From Myxococcales bacterium (GTDB lineage: Bacteria > Myxococcota_A > Polyangia > Polyangiales > Polyangiaceae), in assembly GCA_023248785.1 (NCBI GenBank), contig JAHFDX010000330.1:1-5045 (forward strand): a stretch of 5,045 bases of DNA, read 5' to 3'. This document shows positions 1 to 5,045 of the stretch, piece by piece. The translations under genes and the position numbers were made by a program. The notes below the pieces were generated by a model. It did not search any database and had not been told where the DNA came from. It was given only the letters and a program-made list of their open reading frames with translations. Numbering within the stretch: position 1 is the stretch's first letter; the number at the start of each line of letters is the position of its first letter.

Positions 1-2187
1 AAGCGCTGGGCCGAATTGCATGTCGGGCTTTGGGTGAAATCCTTGTGAGTAATACAGAGGTAGCCCTTGCTGTCGAAACGCACGCGGAAGCGCCCGAATG
101 GTATCGAGATGCGACAGGAACGCGGCGGGTCCGACCTTCGTGTACACGAAACGGTACCGATGCGGCGTGTCTTGTTGCAAGCGGACAGGCCGCTTCGTTG
201 CATCAACGCGACGCACGGGGGCTGCAGCTTGTGGCCGTGGCTCGGTCGCTCCTAACTTTCGGAGGTACACAAGGCGTTCTTCGCGCATGGCCGACAGATC
301 ACACGCGACGCCGCAGTCGTAACAAACAAGGCGACGTTGATCGGCTATCGCCTCCTCTAGGTTGGGAGCGTGAACAAAGGTGCCGGCAACCTTGCCACAT
401 GGTGGCGAGAGTCGATCGCTTAGTGCTTTTCGGTACTCGCGACGCAAGAAGCCCTCTTCCAAACCCACTTCGACATGGTCCCACGGCAGGCGCGCGGTCA
501 CCGGGATGGTTCCGAGGTACTTTCCGACCTCAATGCTGTGTTCGGCAAAACATGCCTCCCACAGATCCATTTTTTTGGTCTCTTCCCACGAGTCAAAGCG
601 TGCGCCCCGAAGGTAGGCAAGTTCGATCACGTCTGCCAATGGGCGATCGCCGCGCGCAAAGACACCCTCGAGCCAGGATGTGTCGCTGTCGTGCATTTTG
701 AGCTCGACGCGGCTCTTTTTTGCTTCTTCGCGGAGCCACGATTGCTTCTGACGAATCTGCTCGAGCGTGTCCATCGCGCACCATTGAAAGGGCGTGTGGG
801 GCTTTGGAACGTGGGTCGATACGGAGACTGTGACCGTGGGCGGACCTCCGGCGTTGAGCTCTTTCTTCACGCGCTTGCCTGCGTTGCGAGCTCGACCTCC
901 AACGCGCGGGATCTCCCGCACGTCATCTTCGGTTTCGGTTGGTAGGCCCACCATGAAGTAGAGTTTCATCGAGTTCCAGCCGCGCGAAAATACGCGCTCG
1001 GCTGTTTGTATGAGTTGCTCTTCGGTGACGTTCTTGTTCACCACGTCGCGCATGCGTTGCGTGCCGGCCTCTGGCGCGAATGTGACACCGCTCGCGCGAA
1101 CACGTTGCATGTCGTCAAGCACGTTTTCTTCGAGACCGTATGCGCGAAGCGACGAGACGCCGAGCGATACTTTTTCAGGTGCGAGCTTGTCGACTACCTT
1201 TTTGACGAGCGGAGCGATGCACGAATAATCGGCTGTTGATAGTGACGTGAGGCTCACCTCGTCGTAACCGGTTTTCTTCACAGCGCGGAGCACCGTGTCG
1301 ACGATTTGCTCGGGGTCGCGCTCGCGCACGGGACGGTAAATCATCCCCGCTTGGCAGAAGCGGCATCCCTCTGTGCATCCGCGCGCAATTTCGATCGACA
1401 TGCGATCGAATACAGCCTCCGGTCCACCGATAGGGCTCACGTCAGGAAAGGGATACTCGTTGAGATCGTCGACCAACGTACGCACGATCGGCATGGGAGC
1501 TTCGGGGACAACGGACACGTCCACCACTTCGAAGCCCGTGTCTTGTTCGACGCGTGTTCGGTAGAGCGAGGGGACGTAAACACCTTGGATCGCGCAGAGT
1601 GCACGCAGGCGATCCGCCCGCTTGACACCGTTCTTCTTGAGCTCGCTCCAGGTCAACGCGAGTGTTTTCAACACTTCCTCGCCATCGCCAATAACGATGG
1701 CATCGAAAAAGGGAGCTACGGGTTCTGGATGTGTAGCGGTGGGACCTCCCGCGAGAACCAGTGGATGCTCTTCGCTGCGATCGCACGTGCGGAGGGGAAT
1801 TCCTCCAAGGTCGAGCATCAGGAGCACGTTGGTGTACGTGAGCTCGAACTGGAGCGAAAATCCAACCACGTCGAAGTCGGACAGGGGACGTGCCGACTCC
1901 GCGCTGACAAGCGGAAGACCCCGATGGCGGAGCTCGGCCTCCATATCAACCCACGGCGCATAGGCGCGTTCGGCGAGGGTGCGCGGGTTGTCGTTGAGGA
2001 GTTTATAAAGAATCTTAAAGCCGAGATGGCTCATTCCGATGTCGTAGACATCAGGAAACGCAAGGCAGACGCGAGCATCCACCGAGTCCCATGGTTTTTG
2101 GGTGGAACCAAATTCCCCTCCCAAGTAGCGAGCGGGTTTTTGGACGCGGTGAATAAAGGATGCGTACGGATGTTCAGCGAAGGCCAT
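1..2187 (-). CDS. B12-binding-type radical SAM protein fused to DUF2344 (3' end off the window)
   Basis: Reading the minus strand from ATG 2187 gives 729 uninterrupted codons to base 1 with no stop, so the C-terminus is missing. I recognise the TIGR03960-type radical SAM family fused to a TIGR03936/DUF2344 domain; its reaction is not known to me. N-terminal RYLGGEFGS (20-28) and AFPDVYDIGMSHLG (43-56) open the degenerate cobalamin-binding-like domain, which lacks a canonical DxHxxG histidine and runs to about VIGDGEEVLK (165-174). The radical SAM cluster is C271-x3-C275-x2-C278. Further core motifs are FAPEAGTQRMRDVVNKN (from 370), YFMVGLP (from 410) and VSTHVPKPHTPFQW (456-469). A second Cys group is C597, C622, C625 and C629. 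DUF2344 starts near 677 (FLSHLD 690-695, YYSQGFHPKP 712-721) and is cut off. An in-frame TGA at 2218-2220 leaves ATG 2187 as the only start. It is probably cytosolic and divergent from the next gene. Confidence 0.95.
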   Translation of the reverse strand, partial: MAFAEHPYASFIHRVQKPARYLGGEFGSTQKPWDSVDARVCLAFPDVYDIGMSHLGFKILYKLLNDNPRTLAERAYAPWVDMEAELRHRGLPLVSAESARPLSDFDVVGFSLQFELTYTNVLLMLDLGGIPLRTCDRSEEHPLVLAGGPTATHPEPVAPFFDAIVIGDGEEVLKTLALTWSELKKNGVKRADRLRALCAIQGVYVPSLYRTRVEQDTGFEVVDVSVVPEAPMPIVRTLVDDLNEYPFPDVSPIGGPEAVFDRMSIEIARGCTEGCRFCQAGMIYRPVRERDPEQIVDTVLRAVKKTGYDEVSLTSLSTADYSCIAPLVKKVVDKLAPEKVSLGVSSLRAYGLEENVLDDMQRVRASGVTFAPEAGTQRMRDVVNKNVTEEQLIQTAERVFSRGWNSMKLYFMVGLPTETEDDVREIPRVGGRARNAGKRVKKELNAGGPPTVTVSVSTHVPKPHTPFQWCAMDTLEQIRQKQSWLREEAKKSRVELKMHDSDTSWLEGVFARGDRPLADVIELAYLRGARFDSWEETKKMDLWEACFAEHSIEVGKYLGTIPVTARLPWDHVEVGLEEGFLRREYRKALSDRLSPPCGKVAGTFVHAPNLEEAIADQRRLVCYDCGVACDLSAMREERLVYLRKLGATEPRPQAAAPVRRVDATKRPVRLQQDTPHRYRFVYTKVGPAAFLSHLDTIRALPRAFRQQGLPLYYSQGFHPKPDMQFGPAL

Positions 2188-2197
2188 CGTGTGCCGT

Positions 2198-2203
2198 CCT
2201 CTC
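2198..2203 (-). promoter_or_regulatory. Ribosome binding site of the radical SAM gene
   Basis: GAGAGG on the minus strand lies 10 bases before ATG 2187. It supports that start, and the upstream in-frame stop excludes any longer version. I see no convincing -35/-10 pair in the 62-base divergent gap (2188-2249) for either gene. Confidence 0.5.
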
Positions 2204-2249
2204 GATAAACGTTCGGCTCAAGAAGGCAAGCTCGACATAAAGTACACGT

Positions 2250-2933
2250 GTGGAAGACGGTCCGGGGTGGAAGGATATCGTCAAGCAACTTGCCGTTGCC
2301 ATTGGCAAAGGCGTGGGCGCGGGAATTGGGCGGGTGGTCCTCGCTGTGGTTTTTGGATTCTTTCTGAACGCGCTCTGCGGGGTTGGTTTTTTTGCAGCAA
2401 ATCACCACTTTCTAGGAACGGGCCACGGCGCGCTCACGGCTGTTGTTATTTTCGTTTTGGCTCCCATGCTCGTCATGATCGCGTTACTCGGTGCGATTGC
2501 GTACAAGCAAGCGCTACAAGGGATCTTTGCGCGTGCGCTCGAGTCGCAAGCGCAAAATCTCGCGTTCGTGGGCAGCAAGTTGATTGATGGTTACTTGATG
2601 AGCGCCCGCTATCAGGGCGTGACCACTCGACTCGGACGTGCATTCACGAGCGGCATGCAACGATACTTGAAGGCGCGGACCGAGACGCCAAAGCTCATTC
2701 GTTGGACGCTTGGGTTTGTCATCGCGCGCGTACCCCTTGGTGAAGTGATCGACGACCTTGCGATGAAGGGCGTTCCCGCAAACGAACTTCCGCGCGAAGC
2801 GATGTCGGTTGCAATGCTCGAACTTTCGCGGAGCCGGTTGCGACCTTCCTGGGGCACGCTTGGTCTCGTTGCGATCGTTGAAGTGTTATTGTGGACGGCG
2901 TACGCGGCGATCTTTCACTGGTTTATGAAGTAG
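2250..2933 (+). CDS. Uncharacterised integral membrane protein, three predicted membrane segments
   Basis: This is a 227-residue protein starting at GTG and ending in TAG. I do not recognise the family. Hydrophobic stretches at about 29-50, 61-84 and 203-223 are good membrane-segment candidates. Between the second and third is a polar, Arg/Lys/Glu-rich domain of about 115 residues (86-200), likely helical, with EVIDDLAMKGVPANELPREA at 165-184. Before the first segment is an alternating-glycine run, GKGVGAGIGR (19-28), that could pack helices closely. An in-frame TAA at 2238-2240 means the gene cannot start much earlier, and there is no other ATG, GTG or TTG in frame for some distance. However, no Shine-Dalgarno sequence precedes GTG 2250, so the start is less sure than the gene. 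It is divergent from the radical SAM gene and convergent with the lipoprotein gene, so it is probably transcribed alone. No catalytic motif is visible. Confidence 0.75.
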   Translation: MEDGPGWKDIVKQLAVAIGKGVGAGIGRVVLAVVFGFFLNALCGVGFFAANHHFLGTGHGALTAVVIFVLAPMLVMIALLGAIAYKQALQGIFARALESQAQNLAFVGSKLIDGYLMSARYQGVTTRLGRAFTSGMQRYLKARTETPKLIRWTLGFVIARVPLGEVIDDLAMKGVPANELPREAMSVAMLELSRSRLRPSWGTLGLVAIVEVLLWTAYAAIFHWFMK

Positions 2934-3001
2934 TCGGCAACGCGCTATGCGACCGTTCTCCGTATGGGTGACGAGAGACGTTCAGTGCGGTGTTTTGCTG
3001 A
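2934..3001. other. Short convergent intergenic spacer, no clear terminator
   Basis: These 68 bases separate the stop codons of two convergent genes. I looked for a bidirectional hairpin with flanking T/A runs and found only a weak, interrupted pairing (CGTTCTC with GAGAGACG) without a T-tract, so no terminator is called. Confidence 0.4.
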
Positions 3002-4105
3002 TCATGGCGCGTCGTCGATGAGTACGGCCCCCAGAACGTCTGTATCACCGGCACCCGGATTGCCGCACGCCATGGTGAGAATGATGGACGAGTCGTCTGT
3101 GCGACGCGGATGGGGCTGCGCGCATGACCCGACATCCGATCCAGTGACCCGTTCCTCCTCGCCATACGTGCCGTCACGATGAACGGACCGTCGATATACT
3201 GAAAACCCATTTGCTCCATAAGCGATGTAGTACGCGTCGACGCCTCCGTCGTGTCGGGCGAACGGAAAACTGTCATGCACATTTGTGTTCGTCGAGGTGA
3301 CGGGAGCCTTAGGGCTGAATGTCAAATCCTGCGATGCGATACGCACGTAGTTCATCATCGCTCCGCCGTTCACGCCTGCCTGAAAAGTAGCCACAATGGC
3401 ACCGTCACTGAAGAAGGCTGCCCTTGACTGAACCCCCAGGCCCGTCTGCGTCGATGTGCCAAACGTTTTGCCGTCACCTAACGCAACAAACGTTGCGGAC
3501 TGATAGTGATCATAGGCGAGCAACACCGTTCCGTTTGGTCCCGTGGTAACGGTGGGCCACGCGAACATTCCGGAAAAAGTGTCTGCGAGAACCAGCTCTT
3601 CACGTGGCCCGAGTTCGAGAGCGGAAGAGTAAGCGGCGCGGTAGAGTCGCGCGCGTGCATCGGCGGCGTTGCCAGCCATAAAGTACAGATAGTCGCCCCC
3701 GTTAAGGCGCGTCGCGTGGGGTCCGCTAACAAGAGGCTCGTTTCCAAGTTCGGCGCGCACAGGCGCAGTGAAACTCAGTGCGCCGACTTCCTGGGTTGTC
3801 CAAATTTCCGAACGAAACTCGGTGAGGCTCGTGAAGCGCTCGAACGCGATCGCGTGTGGGGTTGTTGTTGTGAGCACGGTGGCGCCGTAGTCGCTTGGCG
3901 TGCCTGTGCTCACCACGTGCAGTTCTGCCAAGCTGAGAGGTAAATGTTGGCGCGGGGCGGAAACATCGCGTTCTGCTGCCGAATCGCTTCTGGGCCCGCC
4001 GGAATCCGACGGCCCGGAGTCCGTGTCAGTTATTCCAGCGCTTGGCGGCGAAGGCGCGCTGCATGCGCCAAGCAGAAAACTAAGAAGAAAAATGACCTTG
4101 CGCAT
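3002..4105 (-). CDS. Outer-membrane lipoprotein with beta-propeller-like repeats
   Basis: This is a 367-residue protein from ATG 4105 to TGA 3002-3004. Its N-terminus is a textbook lipoprotein signal: MRK, a hydrophobic run, then LLGAC with C15 as the lipidated residue. Ser16 at +2 predicts sorting to the outer membrane. Residues 16-50 are a Ser/Pro/Asp/Gly-rich linker. The rest shows about five related units beginning near 128, 183, 227, 279 and 331. Each has a Pro/Ala-led strand, a turn such as NGGD, PNGT, SDGA or HDGG, and a hydrophobic strand such as TVLLAYDH or AYYIAYG. This is the pattern of BNR/sialidase-like propeller blades, but I see no sialidase active-site set, so a binding or structural role is as likely as an enzymatic one. 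C328 and C347 could form a disulfide. GTG 4132 in frame would add nine residues before the signal peptide; I prefer ATG 4105 because it places MRK at the N-terminus, although neither start has a clear ribosome binding site. Confidence 0.85.
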   Translation of the reverse strand: MRKVIFLLSFLLGACSAPSPPSAGITDTDSGPSDSGGPRSDSAAERDVSAPRQHLPLSLAELHVVSTGTPSDYGATVLTTTTPHAIAFERFTSLTEFRSEIWTTQEVGALSFTAPVRAELGNEPLVSGPHATRLNGGDYLYFMAGNAADARARLYRAAYSSALELGPREELVLADTFSGMFAWPTVTTGPNGTVLLAYDHYQSATFVALGDGKTFGTSTQTGLGVQSRAAFFSDGAIVATFQAGVNGGAMMNYVRIASQDLTFSPKAPVTSTNTNVHDSFPFARHDGGVDAYYIAYGANGFSVYRRSVHRDGTYGEEERVTGSDVGSCAQPHPRRTDDSSIILTMACGNPGAGDTDVLGAVLIDDAP

Positions 4106-4148
4106 GATGCCGCATACCACACTAGAAGACACGGTCGGAAGGATGCAG

Positions 4149-4193
4149 CGCGCCCGGTAAGATTCGAACTTACGACACCCGGCTTCGAAGGCC
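4149..4193 (-). tRNA. tRNA-Arg (anticodon TCG) 3' half only, attachment-site remnant
   Basis: On the minus strand this reads as the 3' half of a bacterial tRNA-Arg. It has the anticodon loop CTTCGAA (4190-4184, anticodon TCG, codon CGA), the 3' strand of the anticodon stem, and a five-base variable loop GTGTC. The T-arm is perfect: GTAAG, TTCGAAT, CTTAC (4173-4157). Then come acceptor 3' strand CGGGCGC (4156-4150) and discriminator G 4149; CCA is not encoded. The 5' side fails: the expected CCGGC stem strand reads CGGGC, leaving a G-G mismatch at 28-42, and no D-arm or GCGCCCG acceptor strand lies at the right distance. It cannot make a functional tRNA. A 3' tRNA half with foreign sequence on its 5' side is what tyrosine-recombinase integration leaves at the end distal to the rebuilt tRNA. 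Confidence 0.85.
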
Positions 4194-4300
4194 CGACGTC
4201 ATTGTGGCCGACCTTCGGAAAAAGCAGGATGGCGCGCGTGAGGTCGATCGCCGTGTGACGCATGTGCAACAGCGACCTGCGGTTAGCGATGCCATCCGGG

Positions 4301-4531
4301 TCACCCGCGTGGGTCGTCCGCATCGGAGCCGAGGATGATGTCACGGAAGCGGAGGACTACTTCCTCACGCTCCGAGCCAGAGGGCGTGAACGGTCTCACG
4401 AGGTCTCCGACGAGCTCGTCGTCGAAAAGATGGGGCGCGGCGGGTCGGTTCTCACGCCACCACGTCGCCGCGACCTCTGCTTGCTGCGTTGTGTCCTCGG
4501 TGAACTCGATGCGAAACGTGACCGTCGTCAA
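4301..4531 (-). pseudogene. ParE/RelE-like toxin, probably internally deleted
   Basis: The open frame has 76 residues from TTG 4531 to TGA 4301-4303. Residues 4-44 look like the N-terminal helical hairpin of a ParE/RelE-type toxin: FRIEFTEDTTQQAEVAATWW, then RENRPAAPHLFDDEL. Family members usually have about 90-105 residues and continue with an Arg-rich beta-sheet (a VRRxLLRRTRYHVYY-like stretch) before a VWHA-like end. Here the sequence after about residue 44 is unrelated. In another minus frame, at about 4397-4341, the reading ETVHALWLGA, stop, GSSPPLP, stop resembles such a toxin C-terminus. The simplest reading is a deletion of roughly 35-40 codons near 4400 plus a nonsense change. TTG overlaps the antitoxin's TGA as TTGA, so the pair was translationally coupled. 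An intact toxin would inhibit gyrase (ParE) or cleave mRNA (RelE); this one should be inactive. The family call comes from pattern memory. Confidence 0.6.
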
Positions 4532-4776
4532 TGCCTCGCCCGAATCCGCGCGAGCACTTCGTCTGCGGGAACCCCCGTGCTCGGCATGTGCTTCCGACTC
4601 GACTCTGCGAGGAACGCATGAGGGCGGGCACGCTCCGCAGGATCGAGCTCGTCAATGTCGTCGGCGGGGATGAGCTCCACCTCCGCACCCTCCGGGAGCG
4701 AGCTCCGCTCATCAAGGACGAGGCGGCTACTCTCACGCGGGCGCGAAGTGCATTCGATAATCACAAAGCCTATCAC
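4528..4776 (-). CDS. Antitoxin-like small protein of a type II toxin-antitoxin pair, N-terminus possibly frameshifted
   Basis: This 82-residue frame runs from GTG 4776 to TGA 4528-4530. Residues 18-40 (RLVLDE, then LPEGAEVELIPADD) resemble the N-terminal beta-strand module of small antitoxins that accompany ParE/RelE-type toxins. The acidic middle (IDELDPAERA, 41-50) and the end (VPADEVLARIRAR, 69-81) fit the toxin-binding helix. It lies directly upstream of the toxin, with the stop inside the toxin start (TTGA), the usual antitoxin-first order. Residues 1-17 do not look like the family. In the next minus frame, bases 4754-4731 read NALRARVR, which does, so a one-base loss near 4725-4731 is likely. 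No good ribosome binding site precedes GTG 4776; GTG 4764 is an alternative start. It may be a pseudogene or may have adopted a new N-terminus. Confidence 0.5.
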   Translation of the reverse strand: MIGFVIIECTSRPRESSRLVLDERSSLPEGAEVELIPADDIDELDPAERARPHAFLAESSRKHMPSTGVPADEVLARIRARH

Positions 4777-5003
4777 GGGGAGGCAAACCCGCAGCCTCGC
4801 CCCAACGACTGCGGTTTATGCAGCGCGGTTTATTATGCCCCTCGTGTCAGTCACCGCTCGAACCCGTCCAGTCGGGTCTGCCCGGCCTGTGGCGCACTTC
4901 AGGCGCGTGCGCGTGATCCCATGCAAGTGTCCCCAAGGAAATCTCCACGCGAAGGCATCGCGCGATACGCTTCACGTTCGATCTCGAGGAGAAGGGCAGA
5001 CCC
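4777..5003. other. Gene-poor spacer with a possible broken zinc-ribbon remnant
   Basis: No intact gene is supported here. On the plus strand, from ATG 4818, MQRGLLCPSCQSPLEPV carries one CxxC (4836-4847). A second, CPAC (4879-4890), lies 43 bases on and is therefore one frame out. Together they would make a compact two-CxxC zinc ribbon, so this may be a frameshifted remnant or chance. A short hairpin (ACCCG 4862-4866 with CGGGT 4873-4877) lies between them but has no T-run. No promoter is clear. Confidence 0.25.
4987..4996 (+). promoter_or_regulatory. Ribosome binding site of the gene starting at 5004
   Basis: AGGAGAAGGG ends seven bases before ATG 5004. It is the strongest purine-rich binding site in the window and is the main reason to accept that ATG as a true start. 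Confidence 0.6.
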
Positions 5004-5045
5004 ATGCGCATAACACGAACGCTTCGCGGTTCAATCGTAGTCGCA
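5004..5045 (+). CDS. Start of an unknown gene, possibly exported (runs off the right edge)
   Basis: Only 14 codons are visible: MRITRTLRGSIVVA. The start has a strong ribosome binding site, and the frame stays open to the window edge. The Arg-rich beginning followed by IVVA looks like the first part of a signal peptide or an N-terminal membrane anchor. In the same frame a TGA at 4914-4916 bounds any extension upstream, and no other good start codon lies between. The family cannot be told from this length. It would be the first complete cargo gene inward from the tRNA-Arg fragment, transcribed away from the toxin-antitoxin pair. Confidence 0.5.
   Translation, partial: MRITRTLRGSIVVA

Larger units (their letters stand above)
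4194..5045. mobile_element. Putative distal end of an element integrated in tRNA-Arg (inferred; continues off the right edge)
   Basis: After integration into the 3' end of a tRNA gene, the orphan 3' half always has the element on its 5' side. Here that is the high-coordinate side. The stretch carries a toxin-antitoxin pair, signs of gene decay and the start of an unknown gene, which fits the cargo end of an integrative element. A stretch checked by hand here is visibly richer in G and C than one in the membrane protein gene. No integrase is visible; it would be expected at the other end, next to the intact tRNA-Arg. The extent is unknown and the call rests mainly on the tRNA fragment. Confidence 0.4.

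Noticed and set aside
475..945. Plus-strand open frame of 156 codons
   Set aside because: It is also the codon-aligned antisense of the radical SAM gene, a common effect of GC-rich codon use.
1306..2208. Long plus-strand open frame (300 codons) over the radical SAM gene
   Set aside because: It lies exactly antisense and codon-aligned to strongly conserved radical SAM coding sequence. Its translation resembles nothing, and it has no ribosome binding site.
2244..2251. Palindrome ACACGTGT over the GTG start of the membrane protein gene
   Set aside because: It is only eight bases, has no second copy nearby, and there is no clear promoter to relate it to.
4186..4217. Inverted repeat CGAAGG / CCTTCG spanning the tRNA fragment boundary
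   Set aside because: The arms are only six bases and the interior does not pair. It could be an integrase site but is not distinguishable from chance.
4148..4237. GCGCGCC on the minus strand at 4237-4231, able to pair with GGCGCGC at the tRNA 3' end, hinting at a full odd tRNA
   Set aside because: The spacing is about 15 bases too long, there is no D-arm or GG in a D-loop, and the anticodon stem is mismatched. It is probably a chance GC-rich match.
4135..4258. Plus-strand peptide reading RFELTTPGFEG
   Set aside because: It is the reverse complement of the tRNA fragment read as protein, another standard artefact.
4030..4344. Minus-strand frame whose product contains GVVSSNLTGR
   Set aside because: That stretch is the translated T-arm of the tRNA-Arg fragment, a known annotation artefact. 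The frame also overlaps the lipoprotein start.
4531..5013. Plus-strand open frame of 160 codons across the toxin-antitoxin region
   Set aside because: It is antisense to the antitoxin for half its length and has no ribosome binding site. Only its CPAC segment is noted separately.

Overview
The window looks like a fairly GC-rich bacterial chromosome. The likeliest source is a Myxococcota-type (former deltaproteobacterial) genome. The reasons are an outer-membrane lipoprotein with an Asp/Ser/Gly-rich linker after its lipidated Cys, a fused B12-binding-type radical SAM/DUF2344 protein, and a tRNA-Arg with no encoded CCA. This assignment is inference; nothing in the window fixes the lineage.

Layout. 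Bases 1-2187 (minus strand) hold the first 729 codons of a large radical SAM protein whose 3' end lies off the left edge. A 62-base divergent gap (2188-2249) separates it from a 227-residue integral membrane protein of no recognised family (2250-2933, plus strand). That gene converges on a lipoprotein gene (3002-4105, minus strand), whose mature part carries about five spaced repeats that read like beta-propeller blades.

Just upstream of the lipoprotein gene, at 4149-4193 on the minus strand, is a clean 3' half of a tRNA-Arg with anticodon TCG: the 3' part of the anticodon arm, variable loop, T-arm and acceptor 3' strand. It has no 5' half. The sequence on its 5' side has no D-arm and breaks the anticodon stem. 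This is the footprint left at the far end of an element that integrated into a tRNA gene, and the geometry places the element on the high-coordinate side (4194 onward).

The 4194-5045 stretch looks different from the rest. It holds a type II toxin-antitoxin pair on the minus strand: an antitoxin-like ORF (4528-4776) and a ParE/RelE-like toxin start (4301-4531) joined by a TTGA stop/start overlap. Both appear damaged. The toxin loses its family's sequence after about residue 44, and a piece resembling its C-terminus lies in another frame. The antitoxin's expected N-terminus also lies in another frame. A possible zinc-ribbon remnant split across two frames follows (about 4818-4913). A new gene with a strong ribosome binding site starts at 5004 and runs off the right edge.

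The best candidate for something noteworthy is therefore the junction at about 4194: ordinary chromosome on the left and the decaying end of an unidentified tRNA-Arg-integrated element on the right. No new defence or catalytic system can be demonstrated from this window alone.
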